64,000 nucleotides of DNA from Streptomyces hokutonensis. Lineage in GTDB: Bacteria > Actinomycetota > Actinomycetes > Streptomycetales > Streptomycetaceae. The translations under genes were made by a program, and so were the position numbers. The stretch covers positions 248,001 to 312,000 of the forward strand of contig NZ_BARG01000014.1 of the NCBI RefSeq assembly GCF_000376565.1, in the 5' to 3' direction. Below are positions 37,497-48,667 of this stretch, piece after piece; position 1 is the first letter of the stretch, and the number at the start of each line of letters is the position of its first letter. The notes under the pieces were generated by a model. It did not search any database, was not told the DNA's origin, and worked only from the letters and a program-made list of their open reading frames with translations.

Positions 37497-38951
37497 ATGC
37501 CCGACAATTCCGCGCCCCTCTCCAACGAGTCCACCGCCTACCGCGCCGCCCTCGACGTGATCCGCGCCGTCGAGCCCCGCGTCGCCGACGCGATCGGCCA
37601 GGAAGTCGCCGACCAGCGCGAGATGCTCAAGCTGATCGCCTCCGAGAACTACGCCTCCCCGGCCACCCTGCTCGCGATGGGCAACTGGTTCAGCGACAAG
37701 TACGCCGAGGGCACCATCGGCCGCCGCTTCTACGCCGGCTGTCGCAACGTCGACACCGTGGAGTCCCTCGCCGCCGAGCACGCGCGTGAACTCTTCGGTG
37801 CCCGCCACGCCTACGTCCAGCCGCACTCCGGCATCGACGCCAACCTCGTCGCCTTCTGGTCGGTCCTCGCCGACCGCGTCGAGGTCCCCGCCCTCGCGAA
37901 GGCGGGCGTCCGCCAGGTCAACGACCTCTCCGACGCCGACTGGGCCGAACTCCGCCAGGCCTTCGGCAACCAGCGCATGCTCGGCATGTCCCTGGACGCC
38001 GGCGGCCACCTCACCCACGGCTTCCGCCCGAACATCTCCGGCAAGATGTTCGACCAGCGCTCCTACGGCACCGACCCGGCGACCGGCCTCATCGACTACG
38101 ACGCGCTGCGCGCCTCGGCCCGCGACTTCAAGCCGCTGATCATCGTCGCCGGCTACTCCGCCTACCCCCGCCTGGTGAACTTCCGCCTCATGCGCGAGAT
38201 CGCCGACGAGGTCGGCGCGACCCTCATGGTCGACATGGCGCACTTCGCCGGCCTGGTCGCGGGCAAGGTTCTGACCGGCGACTTCGACCCGGTCCCGCAC
38301 GCCCAGATCGTCACCACCACCACCCACAAGTCGCTGCGCGGCCCGCGCGGTGGCATGGTCCTGTGCGACGACTCCCTCAAGGACCAGGTCGACCGCGGCT
38401 GCCCGATGGTCCTCGGCGGCCCGCTCCCGCACGTCATGGCGGCCAAGGCCGTCGCCCTCGCCGAGGCCCGCCGGCCCTCCTTCCAGGACTACGCCCAGCG
38501 GATCGTCGACAACTCCCGGGCGCTGGCCGACGGCCTGATGCGCCGGGGCGCCACCCTCGTCACCGGCGGCACCGACAACCACCTCAACCTGATCGACGTC
38601 GAGACGTCGTACGGCCTCACCGGCCGCCAGGCCGAGACGGCCCTCCTGGACTCCGGCATCGTCACCAACCGCAACGCGATCCCCGCCGACCCGAACGGCG
38701 CCTGGTACACCTCGGGCATCCGCATCGGCACCCCCGCCCTGACCACCCGCGGCCTCGGCACGGTGGAGATGGACGAGGTCGCCTCCCTCATCGACCGCGT
38801 CCTCACCACCGCCGAGCCGGGCACGACGAAGTCGGGCGCGCCGAGCAAGGCGTCCCACGTCCTGGACGCAAAGGTCTCGGACGAGATCTCCCGCAGGGCG
38901 ACGGACCTGGTGTCCGGCTTCCCCCTGTACCCGGAGATCGACCTCGGCTGA
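37497..38951 (+). CDS. glyA: Serine hydroxymethyltransferase, long form
   Basis: 484 residues. The catalytic PLP lysine is K278 in [21 protein letters not shown] and GGHLTHG are conserved. It is ~60 residues longer than the E. coli enzyme, mainly from an insert at about 127-162 and extra terminal residues, as in the second SHMT of Streptomyces. It makes glycine and 5,10-methylene-THF from serine, supplying FolD, PurN and PurH. CGGAGGT precedes the ATG. Controlled by the ZTP riboswitch just upstream. Confidence 0.96.
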   Translation: MPDNSAPLSNESTAYRAALDVIRAVEPRVADAIGQEVADQREMLKLIASENYASPATLLAMGNWFSDKYAEGTIGRRFYAGCRNVDTVESLAAEHARELFGARHAYVQPHSGIDANLVAFWSVLADRVEVPALAKAGVRQVNDLSDADWAELRQAFGNQRMLGMSLDAGGHLTHGFRPNISGKMFDQRSYGTDPATGLIDYDALRASARDFKPLIIVAGYSAYPRLVNFRLMREIADEVGATLMVDMAHFAGLVAGKVLTGDFDPVPHAQIVTTTTHKSLRGPRGGMVLCDDSLKDQVDRGCPMVLGGPLPHVMAAKAVALAEARRPSFQDYAQRIVDNSRALADGLMRRGATLVTGGTDNHLNLIDVETSYGLTGRQAETALLDSGIVTNRNAIPADPNGAWYTSGIRIGTPALTTRGLGTVEMDEVASLIDRVLTTAEPGTTKSGAPSKASHVLDAKVSDEISRRATDLVSGFPLYPEIDLG

Positions 38952-38996
38952 CAGCCGGCCCGCACCCTCTGTCGAGTTGTCAAAGATCGGCGACTC

Positions 38997-39692
38997 TCAC
39001 AGGTCAATGAGTTCCTGTCGTGGTTCCTCGCGCGGCGGTCCGGCCTCACGCCGGGCCGCCGCGCGGCGTATCAGCAGCGTGCCGCCGACGCCGACGGCGA
39101 GACCCGCGGTCGCCCACCCGACCCGCTCGGCGGGCCCGGGCGCATCCTTCACAGTGCCGGTATCGCCCCTGACCTCACCGAGCAGCCCTGCTTTCTCCAT
39201 CCGCGTGAAGACCGGACGCGGTGCCCGATGCCAGCGGATGTCGTCGTCCGCCACCTCCGGCGCCGGATCCGTCCGCACCCACGGTGTGCCGTCCTCGGCG
39301 ACGAACAGCTGGTCCTCCCGCTCCACCGCCACATCACCACCCGGAGCCCGACTCGTCCGAGGCCAGCCCCCGACCCCGGTGAGCCCCCACACCACGGTGA
39401 TCCGCACCGCCGGATACCGGCCCGCCTCCCACTCCTGCGGCACCCGCTCCGTGCCCGCGTACGTCGGCTGCAACAACGTCCACAGGCGCGCGAACGACGG
39501 CTCCCCGGAGTGCCACGCCTCCGTCCGGCCCGTGTCGCCCGCCACGACCAGCGCCAGATCCGGGATGTCCCGGCGCGGATCCTGAACCCGCACCTGATCC
39601 ATCCCGACAGCCTCGACCTGAGCCGCCCCGGCCAGAGCCATCACCACCGACGCCCCCACGAGACACGCGCCCCGCAAGCTCCCGCGTTCCAT
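38997..39692 (-). CDS. Secreted, membrane-tethered protein of unknown function
   Basis: 231 residues from ATG 39692, which has GGAGGGG 6 bases upstream; ATG 39707 is an alternative. A signal peptide (GACLVGASVVMALAGAAQVEA) is followed by an external domain with VRVQDPRRDIPDLALVVAGDTGRTEAW and YAGTERVPQEW. A membrane segment near 195-215 and an Arg/Glu-rich cytosolic tail end the protein. No family recognised. It shares this architecture with the gene upstream, and both follow an ECF sigma operon, so it is probably part of that regulon. Confidence 0.75.
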   Translation of the reverse strand: MERGSLRGACLVGASVVMALAGAAQVEAVGMDQVRVQDPRRDIPDLALVVAGDTGRTEAWHSGEPSFARLWTLLQPTYAGTERVPQEWEAGRYPAVRITVVWGLTGVGGWPRTSRAPGGDVAVEREDQLFVAEDGTPWVRTDPAPEVADDDIRWHRAPRPVFTRMEKAGLLGEVRGDTGTVKDAPGPAERVGWATAGLAVGVGGTLLIRRAAARREAGPPREEPRQELIDL

Positions 39693-39718
39693 CCCGCGCC
39701 CCTCCATCCCTCCACCCC

Positions 39719-40444
39719 TCACACGTCCCGCAACTCCTGCCTGGTCCCCGGCTCCCGCCCCTTCCGCCACCGGTTCGGCGGCAGCCGTAGGGCGAACGGC
39801 CGCAGCACGAGGGCCAGTACCGCTCCGGCCGCGGCGCCCGGTATCGCCCACCACCAGTCGGTGCCGTCGTCCTCGTCCCGCGCGGTGACCCGCACCGTGC
39901 TGGTCTCTACGGCGGTGTCAGGTGCGGCGACGGCCGGAGCGGACTCGGTCGACTGCCACGGTGCCGGGAAGATGCCCGAATAGCCGTCGGACCCGCCGCC
40001 CGTGCCCGTCACTCCCAACTTCCGCAAGAGAGCGCGCAGTTGGGCCGGATGCTCGGCGCGGTGCCAATAGCCGTTCAGATTCGCGTTCTCCGGCACGTCG
40101 GCCGCCGTGTGGATCCACACCGCCTGGGGACGGGACTCGACGGGAAAGACCCGGTCGATCCGCCACGGCGATATGTCGTGCGCCAGCCAGGTGACATTGA
40201 TCTGGCGGGCACGGGTGAGATCGGCCTCGGGCGGCTTGTCACGGGTGCCCCTGCCCTCGGGGCCGAGCAACTGCTGGAGCTTTCCGTACCGTTCGTCCGA
40301 GTAGTACAGCGCCGTGGCCTGTCCGCTTGTCGGCGAGGTGACGAGCACGCTGGTCGGCCCGCCCGCCGCCGCCTCCGAGGCACCCCACACCATCAGCGAC
40401 AGCGTCATCGCCAACGCCCCGCTCAGAGCTGTCAGTTCGCGCAT
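39719..40444 (-). CDS. Secreted, membrane-tethered protein of unknown function (ECF operon)
   Basis: 241 residues from ATG 40444, where a good signal peptide starts (RELTALSGALAMTLSLMVWG). A GTG at 40546 lies right next to an ECF-type promoter copy and would give a leaderless, 34-residue longer form with a low-complexity front. The external part has SVLVTSPTSGQATALYYSDERYGKL and NVTWLAHDISPWRIDRVFP; a membrane span near 200-220 and a basic tail follow. Architecture matches the next gene downstream. Function unknown. Confidence 0.72.
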   Translation of the reverse strand: MRELTALSGALAMTLSLMVWGASEAAAGGPTSVLVTSPTSGQATALYYSDERYGKLQQLLGPEGRGTRDKPPEADLTRARQINVTWLAHDISPWRIDRVFPVESRPQAVWIHTAADVPENANLNGYWHRAEHPAQLRALLRKLGVTGTGGGSDGYSGIFPAPWQSTESAPAVAAPDTAVETSTVRVTARDEDDGTDWWWAIPGAAAGAVLALVLRPFALRLPPNRWRKGREPGTRQELRDV

Positions 40445-40547
40445 CCTGCCCGCGCTTCCGCTTGTCCTGACCGCACTTCCGACTCCGGACATCCGAACCC
40501 CCGACCAGCCGATCCCCGTACGGCCCGCCCGCGAGCCGCCTGTCACT

Positions 40548-40581
40548 TCTGGTACACCGCCCGACCCTCCGGAGTTCCCAC
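40548..40581 (-). promoter_or_regulatory. Second copy of the ECF-type promoter motif
   Basis: On the minus strand, GTGGGAAC (40581-40574), nine bases, then a 17-base block tcgggcggtgtaccaga (40564-40548). Both blocks and the spacing are identical to the copy upstream of the sigma gene. It lies between the putative anti-sigma gene and the next gene, as an internal operon promoter. Confidence 0.65.
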
Positions 40582-40591
40582 TCCGCGCGCC

Positions 40592-41495
40592 CTATTCGTC
40601 CGACTCGTGCCGGCGGTCGACCGACTTGGCGATCTCCACAGCCCGCTGCTTCGACGCCACCCCTTCCAGACGGAACGTCAGATCACCACCGGGAACTCCG
40701 TCGACCGGATGCGTCCACAGCAGCGTCGGTCCGGCCGTCCGCTCCGCCCGCGTATAGCGGTCACCGTCCCCGTCCACCAGCCAGAAACTCAGGAGATGCG
40801 GCCGCGCGAACCACAGCGCCGGGTCCTGTATGCCGTCCGGCGCGACGGACGCGTCCAGCGACAGCCACTCCGGCGGTCGGCTCACCGTCTTGGCGAAGCC
40901 GATGTCCAGCCGCGCCGGATACTCGTCGACCCGGACCGTGTGCCCGCCCTCCCGCCAGCACAGGCTGACCAGAAAGCGCCCACGCGGTTCGCCGGTCACC
41001 GTCACCGCGTCCGGAACACCCAGCGCGTCCGGCACCAGCGGCTCGAACCCCGCCTGCCGCCGGGCCTGCGCCAAGGTCACCGACCGGCCGCACCCGGGCA
41101 CCACGGCACCGGCAGAGGGCACCGCAGACGGGTCGTACCGCACCTCGACCCCACCGAAGCCGAACCAGTCGAAGACCGCCGCCCGCACCGGAGGTGTGAG
41201 CACGAGCACCGTCAGCAGACTGCACAGGGCCGCCGTCAGCGCGCGCCGGCGCAGCCGCGCCCAGTGCCGCACGGCGCGCAGCCGCGCCCGGACCCCGCCC
41301 GGCCCGGCCTCCTGGACGGGGACCGGGATCTGCTCGGCCAGTATCTGCGCCAGCACCCGCTCGACCATCGTCTCGGCCCCGGCGGCCCCGCCCTCGCCAC
41401 CGCCCCGCGCGTCCAGCGAACGCCCCAGCGCCCGCAGCTCCTCCGGCAACCGGGAGCCGGCGCCGGTGCCCTCACCCTCGTAGTACTCCCGTCCG

Positions 41496-41503
<8 letters not shown>
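40592..41503 (-). CDS. Membrane protein, putative anti-sigma factor
   Basis: 303 residues from GTG 41503, 8 bases after GGAGG; ATG 41509 and GTG 41512 are possible but too close. It overlaps the end of the sigma gene by 8 bases. An Arg-rich cytosolic part of ~85 residues is followed by one span (LTAALCSLLTVLVLTPPVRAA) and an external domain with two Cys (PGCGRS, SLCWREGG). Position and topology fit a transmembrane partner of the ECF sigma factor, although no zinc HxxxCxxC motif is visible in the cytosolic part. Confidence 0.75.
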
Positions 41504-43233
<1,730 letters not shown>

Positions 43234-43396
43234 GGCGTACGACCGCACTGAAGTACCACTGGACAGAGCGCTGCACATCACTACGGTTGCGCCTGCCCAC
43301 AACTCGGTCGTGGCCGTACAGTCGATAGCCGGGCCGCCGCACATGTGGCTGCCCGCGCTCACCAACAGGACACCGATCAGGACGACAGGAGACGAC

Positions 43397-43975
43397 GTGG
43401 GGACCGTAACGATCGGTGTGTCGATCGCGGTCCCGGAGCCTCACGGCAGCCTGCTCCAGGAGCGGCGCGCGGGCTTCGGCGACGCCGCTGCGCACGGCAT
43501 CCCCACGCACGTCACGCTGTTGCCGCCCACCGAGGTGGACGCCTCGCGGCTGTCCGAGGTCGACGACCATCTCGTCTCGGTCGCCGCCGCCGGGCGCCCC
43601 TTCCCGATGCGGCTGTCCGGCACCGGCACGTTCCGGCCGCTGTCCCCGGTCGTCTACGTCCAGGTGGTCGAGGGCGGTTCCGCCTGCACCTGGCTGCAGA
43701 AGCAGATCCGCGCCGCCTCCGGGCCGATGGCGCGCGAGCTGCACTTCCCGTACCACCCGCACGTCACCGTGGCCCACGGCATCGACGACGAGTCGATGGA
43801 CCGCGCCTTCGAAGCGCTCGCCGACTACCGCGCGGAGTGGTCCTGCACCGGCTTCGCGCTCTACGAACAGGGCGCCGACGACGTCTGGCGCAAGCTCCGC
43901 GAGTTCACCTTCGGCGGCGCCGTCGTACCACCCCAGGCGGCCCGCACGGATCGTGGAACGATCCCCAGCCACTGA
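43397..43975 (+). CDS. 2H phosphoesterase (2'-5' RNA ligase-like)
   Basis: 192 residues; GTG start with AGGAG 6 bases upstream. Two catalytic HxT motifs are present: H38-V-T in THVTLLPP and a second in YHPHVTVAHG about 100 residues later. This defines the 2H superfamily, which act on cyclic phosphates or RNA ends; the physiological substrate is unknown. Convergent with the DprE2-like gene at 6 bp. Length is standard. Confidence 0.9.
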   Translation: MGTVTIGVSIAVPEPHGSLLQERRAGFGDAAAHGIPTHVTLLPPTEVDASRLSEVDDHLVSVAAAGRPFPMRLSGTGTFRPLSPVVYVQVVEGGSACTWLQKQIRAASGPMARELHFPYHPHVTVAHGIDDESMDRAFEALADYRAEWSCTGFALYEQGADDVWRKLREFTFGGAVVPPQAARTDRGTIPSH

Positions 43976-43981
43976 GTGCAA

Positions 43982-44725
43982 TCAGACTGCCAGTCGTCTG
44001 AACAGCCCCCGCGGCAGGTGCCGTAGCACCGACGTCACCACGCGCAGGGTCCCCGGCACCCATACCGTCTCCGAGCCCCGGCGCAGGCCGAGTTCGATGG
44101 CTGTGGCGACCGCTTCGGGGGTGGTCGTGAGCGAGGCGGCCCTCGGGTCGGCCATGGTCCGTGAGCGGACGAGACCGGGGCGTACGACCATGACGTGCAC
44201 GCCCGTGCCGTGCAGCGCGTCGCCCAGGCCCTGCGCGAAGGTGTCGAGGCCGGCCTTGCTGGAGCCGTAGATGAAGTTCGTGCGGCGGGCCCGTTCGCCG
44301 GCCACCGAGGAGAGCACCACCAGGGAGCCGTGGCCCTGGGCCTGCAGGGCCCGGGCGCTGATCAGGCCGGACGAGACGGCGCCGGTGTAGTTGGTGTGCG
44401 CGACCCGTACCGCGGCGGCCGGATCGCGCTCGTCGCGGGCCTGGTCGCCGAGGGTGCCGAAGGCGAGCAGCACCAGGTCGATGTCGCCCTCCGCGAAGAC
44501 CTTGCCGAGGACGGTCTCGTGGGAGCCGGGGTCGAGCGCGTCGAAGGCGACGGTGTGGACGTCGGCCCCCAGGGAGCGCAGTTCCGCAGCGGCACTCTCC
44601 AGGGCGGGCGAGGGGCGGCCCGCGAGCCACACCGTACGGGTGCGGCGGGCGATGAGTCTGCGGGCGGTGGCCAGTGCGATCCGGGACGTACCGCCGAGGA
44701 CGAGGAGGGACTGTGGAGGACGCAT
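43982..44725 (-). CDS. SDR oxidoreductase, DprE2-like
   Basis: 247 residues. The NAD(P) motif LVLGGTSRIALATARRL is at the start. The catalytic Ser-Tyr-Lys is in VLSSVAG and the FIYGSSKAGLD segment. The GGTSRI start and the C-terminal WVPGTLRVVTSVLRHLPRGLFRRL tail match decaprenylphosphoryl-2-keto-ribose reductases that make arabinose donors for cell envelopes. The partner DprE1 is not in this window, so the exact reaction is uncertain. A TACGGT box 7 bases before the ATG suggests a leaderless transcript. Confidence 0.85.
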   Translation of the reverse strand: MRPPQSLLVLGGTSRIALATARRLIARRTRTVWLAGRPSPALESAAAELRSLGADVHTVAFDALDPGSHETVLGKVFAEGDIDLVLLAFGTLGDQARDERDPAAAVRVAHTNYTGAVSSGLISARALQAQGHGSLVVLSSVAGERARRTNFIYGSSKAGLDTFAQGLGDALHGTGVHVMVVRPGLVRSRTMADPRAASLTTTPEAVATAIELGLRRGSETVWVPGTLRVVTSVLRHLPRGLFRRLAV

Positions 44726-44884
44726 GCCCGTGACCGTATCGCCCGCTTATGGGCGGTTGGTCGTACGGCATCGGCGGCCTCCCTGAAATGGGCGATTAAT
44801 CGGATGCCGTTCAATGGGGCGCCACGCGCGCTTGTTTGTGGGTACCCGCACATCGGTGTCAGTGGACGGGGGCAGAATCGGATC

Positions 44885-45835
44885 ATGGACTGGCTGAAGA
44901 AGCTCCCCTTCATCGGGCCGCTACTGGTGCGCCTCACCGCCACGCACGCGTGGCGGTCGTACGAGCGCCTCGACCGGGTGAAGTGGTCGCAGCTCTCCGC
45001 CGCCATGACCTTCATCAGCTTCATCGCGCTGTTCCCGCTGCTGACCGTGGCCGCCGCGATCGCCGCCGCCACCCTCAGCACCGACCAGCAGCACGAACTC
45101 CAGGACAAGATCGCCGAGCAGGTCCCCGGCATCTCCGACCAGCTCGACATCGGTTCCCTGGTGGACAACGCGGGCACCGTCGGCCTCATCGCCGGTGCCG
45201 TCCTGCTGTTCACCGGCATCGGCTGGGTCGGCTCGATGCGGGAGTGCCTGCGCGCGGTGTGGGAGCTGCCCGACCGCGACGAGAACCCGCTGCTGCGCAA
45301 ACTCATCGACACCGGGGTGCTGATCGGCCTGGGCGGCGCCGTCCTCGCGACGATCGCCGTCTCCACCGTCGCCTCCGCACTGGTCGACTGGATCAACGAC
45401 CAACTGGGCATCGCCCAGGGCGGCTGGGGCGGGATCCTGCTGCGGATCGCCGCGTTCGCCGTCGCCGTACTCGCCGACTTCCTGCTTCTGCTGTACGTCC
45501 TGACCCTGCTGCCCGGCGTCGAGCCCCCGCGCCGCCGGCTCTTCGTGGCCGCGCTGATCGGCGCGGTCGGCTTCGAACTGCTGAAGCTGCTGCTCAGCGG
45601 CTACATCCAGGGCGTGGCCGCGAAGAGCATGTACGGCGCGTTCGGCGTCCCCGTAGCCCTGCTGCTGTGGATGAACTTCACCTCGAAACTCGTCCTGTTC
45701 TGCGCCGCCTGGACGGCGACCCCGAGCAGACCGGACGAGGACGACGACTACGTCCCGGCCGACGGCAGCCAGGACCCCAAGGTCAGGGACGCGGGCGACG
45801 ACGGACCAGATCCGGCAGCGGCCAGCGCCGGTTGA
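44885..45835 (+). CDS. YihY/BrkB-family inner membrane protein
   Basis: 316 residues, six hydrophobic segments between about 30 and 285, then an acidic tail. The family core is visible: AAMTFISFIALFPLLTVAAAI and FTGIGWVGSMRECLRAVWELP, with FGVPVALLLWMNFTSKLVLFCAAW near the end. Once proposed as RNase BN, the family is now considered a membrane protein of unclear function. The last 53 bases overlap the convergent carboxypeptidase gene. Confidence 0.9.
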   Translation: MDWLKKLPFIGPLLVRLTATHAWRSYERLDRVKWSQLSAAMTFISFIALFPLLTVAAAIAAATLSTDQQHELQDKIAEQVPGISDQLDIGSLVDNAGTVGLIAGAVLLFTGIGWVGSMRECLRAVWELPDRDENPLLRKLIDTGVLIGLGGAVLATIAVSTVASALVDWINDQLGIAQGGWGGILLRIAAFAVAVLADFLLLLYVLTLLPGVEPPRRRLFVAALIGAVGFELLKLLLSGYIQGVAAKSMYGAFGVPVALLLWMNFTSKLVLFCAAWTATPSRPDEDDDYVPADGSQDPKVRDAGDDGPDPAAASAG

Positions 45836-47105
45836 CCAGGAAGACACCGCCGGCCAGCAGCACCAGCAGCCCGCCGACGATCGCGAGCGCGATCCCGACC
45901 CCGCCCGAACCGTCCTCCTCGGCCGCCACCGGGGTGGAGGACGCGGCCGGCTTCGTGCCCGCCGTGTCCCCGCCCGCCTCCCCGCTGGCCGTCGCACCCG
46001 GCTGGGCGCTCGCCTGCGCCGCGTTCCTCGGCGCGACCAGCTCACCCACCGGCTGCACCTTGCCGGCCGCCTGGAAGCCCCAGTCGAGGATCTTCGCGGC
46101 CTCCTTGTAGACCTCGTTGTGCTCGTCCTTCTCCGGGTTCATGACCGTCACCAGCAGCACCTTGCCGCCGCGTTCGGCGACCCCGGTGAAGGTGGCGCCC
46201 GCGTTGGTCGTGTTGCCGTTCTTGACGCCCGCGATGCCCGGGTACACCGAGACGTCCGAGTCGCCGCTCAGCAGCCGGTTGGTGTTGCGGATCTCGAAGG
46301 TCCCGCGGACCGACTTGCCCTTCACCTTCGTGGTCTCGCCCGGGAACTTCACGCTCACCGTCGAGCAGTACTCGCGGAAGTCCTTCTTCTGCAGCCCGGA
46401 ACGCGCGAACAGCGTCAGGTCGTACGCCGACGAGACCTGCCCCGGCTCGTCGTAGCCGTCCGGCGTCACCACATGCGTGTCCAGCGCCTGGAGGTCCTGG
46501 GCGTGCGCGTTCATGTCGGCGACGGTCTTGTCCACACCGCCGTTCATGTGCGACAGGACGTGCACGGCGTCGTTGCCGGAGCGCAGGAAGACCCCGAGCC
46601 ACAGATCGCGGACCGTGTAGCTCTCGCCCTCCTTTATCGGCACCACGCTGGAACCGGCGCCCATGCCGGCCAGGTCGGAAGCGACCACCTTGTGCTCGGT
46701 CGTCTTCGGGAACTTCGGCAGCACGGTGTCCGCGAACAGCATCTTCAGGGTGCTCGCCGGAGGCAGCCGCCAGTGCGCGTTGTGCGCGGCCAGCACATCA
46801 CCGGTCTCGGCGTCGGACACGATCCACGACCGCGCGGTCAGGTCCTTCGGCACGACCGGGACGCCGGCCGCCAGATTGACCTGCGTCCCCGCCTGCGCGA
46901 GCCGGGCGCCGCCCACGGACGACATGCTCGCCGGGGGAGTGGCCGTAGGACTGGTACTCGGGCTCGCCGACGAGCCGGCCGACGAACTCGGTGTCGGCGT
47001 CGGACTCGGAGCCGCGAGGGCGAGCGGCGCGGTGAGCGCGAGGGACGACAGGGCGGCGGAAAGCACCAGCAGGGATCGCCTGATGGTCTGCTGTGGAGCG
47101 GGCAC
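45783..47105 (-). CDS. D-alanyl-D-alanine carboxypeptidase (low-molecular-weight PBP)
   Basis: 440 residues from a GTG, start chosen by the signal peptide; no clear ribosome site. Signal peptide about 9-31, a Ser/Thr/Pro linker (32-60), then the penicillin-binding domain: Ser118-x-x-Lys121 (STLK), Ser176-Gly-Asn178 and Lys295-Asn-Gly297 in place of the usual KTG. A C-terminal Thr/Ala linker, one membrane anchor (VGIALAIVGGLLVLLAGGVFLV) and basic tail follow. It trims the peptide stems of peptidoglycan outside the membrane. Confidence 0.93.
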   Translation of the reverse strand: MPAPQQTIRRSLLVLSAALSSLALTAPLALAAPSPTPTPSSSAGSSASPSTSPTATPPASMSSVGGARLAQAGTQVNLAAGVPVVPKDLTARSWIVSDAETGDVLAAHNAHWRLPPASTLKMLFADTVLPKFPKTTEHKVVASDLAGMGAGSSVVPIKEGESYTVRDLWLGVFLRSGNDAVHVLSHMNGGVDKTVADMNAHAQDLQALDTHVVTPDGYDEPGQVSSAYDLTLFARSGLQKKDFREYCSTVSVKFPGETTKVKGKSVRGTFEIRNTNRLLSGDSDVSVYPGIAGVKNGNTTNAGATFTGVAERGGKVLLVTVMNPEKDEHNEVYKEAAKILDWGFQAAGKVQPVGELVAPRNAAQASAQPGATASGEAGGDTAGTKPAASSTPVAAEEDGSGGVGIALAIVGGLLVLLAGGVFLVNRRWPLPDLVRRRPRP

Positions 47106-47196
47106 GCACGTGAACGTACATGCCCGGCGACCCGAAGTCCCGTCACCGGCCCCACCCCGGCCACCGGCCCCGGAGGACGACGGCGATACTGGACTC

Positions 47197-47436
47197 ATGA
47201 AGCTCAGCCGCCCCGTCTCCTGGTTCCTGCTCGCCTTCGGGGTGTGGAGCTGGGTCATCTGGATCACTTTCGTCAAGAATCTCGTCGCGGACGGCAGCGG
47301 ACTGGCCTTCGACGACGGCCGCCCGACGGCGTACTTCTGGGTGCATCTGACCCTGGCCGTCGTGTCCTTCGTATTGGGGACGGTCATCGGGGGCCTCGGG
47401 TTGCGTGGACTGCGCGCACTGCGCGAGACGTCATAA
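47197..47436 (+). CDS. SCO4848-like small membrane protein
   Basis: 79 residues with two membrane segments (VSWFLLAFGVWSWVIWITFV and VHLTLAVVSFVLGTVIGG) and a short loop. It matches the small conserved Streptomyces family named after SCO4848, function unknown. Divergent from the carboxypeptidase gene, with 91 bp between. Four bases separate it from the phosphoesterase, so the two form an operon. Confidence 0.85.
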   Translation: MKLSRPVSWFLLAFGVWSWVIWITFVKNLVADGSGLAFDDGRPTAYFWVHLTLAVVSFVLGTVIGGLGLRGLRALRETS

Positions 47437-47440
47437 AGAA

Positions 47441-48667
47441 GTGGCCATCGTCGTCATCGCTCTCGTCGCCCTGGTCGCGGTAGCCGTCCTGGGCGGTGCG
47501 CACTGGTACGTCTGGCGCCGCCTCGTCCGCGACACCACGCGCGCGTGGGGCCCCGCCCGCGTCACCGGCACGGTGGTACTGATCGCCGGCCCGGTCCTGA
47601 TGATCGCGGCCCTGGCCGCCGAGCGCGGCGGTGCCCCCTTCTGGCTCCAGCGCGTCCTGGGCTGGCCCGGCTTCCTGTGGATGGCCCTGGTCATCTACCT
47701 GCTGATGGCCGTCCTCGCGGGAGAGGTCCTACGGCCGCTGCTGCGCCGGTTCCTCGACCGGCGCGGGCGGGCCGAGACGGCCGTGGAAGAGACCGAATCC
47801 GCAGCCCCCGAAGAGACTCATGAAGAGCCGCGGACCTCTGCCCCCTCCCGTCGCCTCTTCGTCTCCCGGGTCGTCGGAGGCGCGGCCGCCGCTGCCGCCG
47901 TGGGGACCGTCGGACACGGCACCTACGGCGTCCTGCGCGGCCCGGGGGTCAAGCGGGTCACCGTGCCGCTGGCCAAACTGCCGCGGTCCGCGCACGGGTT
48001 CAGGATCGCGGTCGTCAGCGACATCCATCTGGGGCCGGTCCTGGGGCGGGGGTTCGCGCAGAAGGTCGTCGACACGATCAACTCGACGCAGCCCGATCTG
48101 ATCGCGGTCGTGGGCGACCTGGTGGACGGCAGCGTCAAGAACCTGGGGCCGGCGGCGGCTCCGCTGGCCGGGCTGCGGGCGCGGCACGGCAGCTTCTTCG
48201 TCACGGGCAACCACGAGTACTTCTCCGGCGCCGAACAGTGGCTGGAAGAGGTCCGCAGGCTCGGCATCCACACCCTGGAGAACGCCCGTACCGAACTCCC
48301 CGGCTTCGACCTCGCCGGGGTCAACGACATCCAGGGCGAGAGCGAGGGCCAGGGGCCCGACTTCGGGAAGGCGCTCGGGGACCGGGACGCCACGCGCGCG
48401 TGCGTGCTGCTCGCGCACCAGCCCGTGCAGATCCACGAGGCCGTGAAGCACAACGTCGACCTCCAGCTCTCCGGCCACACGCACGGCGGCCAGCTCTGGC
48501 CCGGCAACTTCATCGCGGCGGCGGCCAATCCGACGGTCGCGGGCCTGGAGCGTTACGGCGACACCGAGTTGTACGTCAGCCGGGGCGCGGGGGCCTGGGG
48601 ACCGCCCACCCGGGTGGGCGCGCCGTCGGACATCACGATCGTCGAACTGGCCTCGAAACAGGCCTAG
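47441..48667 (+). CDS. Membrane-anchored metallophosphoesterase
   Basis: 408 residues; GTG start 4 bases after the previous stop. The N-terminal ~110 residues hold several membrane segments, then an acidic linker and a further hydrophobic stretch with RRLFVSRVVGGAAAAAAVG, Tat-like. The calcineurin-type domain follows: SDIHLG, GDLVDG, GNHEYF, LAHQP and GHTHGGQ supply the two-metal site. The domain is probably outside the membrane, like YkuE-type enzymes acting on UDP-sugars, phospholipids or nucleotides; substrate unknown. Confidence 0.92.
   Translation: MAIVVIALVALVAVAVLGGAHWYVWRRLVRDTTRAWGPARVTGTVVLIAGPVLMIAALAAERGGAPFWLQRVLGWPGFLWMALVIYLLMAVLAGEVLRPLLRRFLDRRGRAETAVEETESAAPEETHEEPRTSAPSRRLFVSRVVGGAAAAAAVGTVGHGTYGVLRGPGVKRVTVPLAKLPRSAHGFRIAVVSDIHLGPVLGRGFAQKVVDTINSTQPDLIAVVGDLVDGSVKNLGPAAAPLAGLRARHGSFFVTGNHEYFSGAEQWLEEVRRLGIHTLENARTELPGFDLAGVNDIQGESEGQGPDFGKALGDRDATRACVLLAHQPVQIHEAVKHNVDLQLSGHTHGGQLWPGNFIAAAANPTVAGLERYGDTELYVSRGAGAWGPPTRVGAPSDITIVELASKQA

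Noticed and set aside
43287..43322. TTGCGC / TACAGT as promoter of the 2H phosphoesterase gene
   Set aside because: The 24-base spacer is too long for a sigma-70-type promoter.
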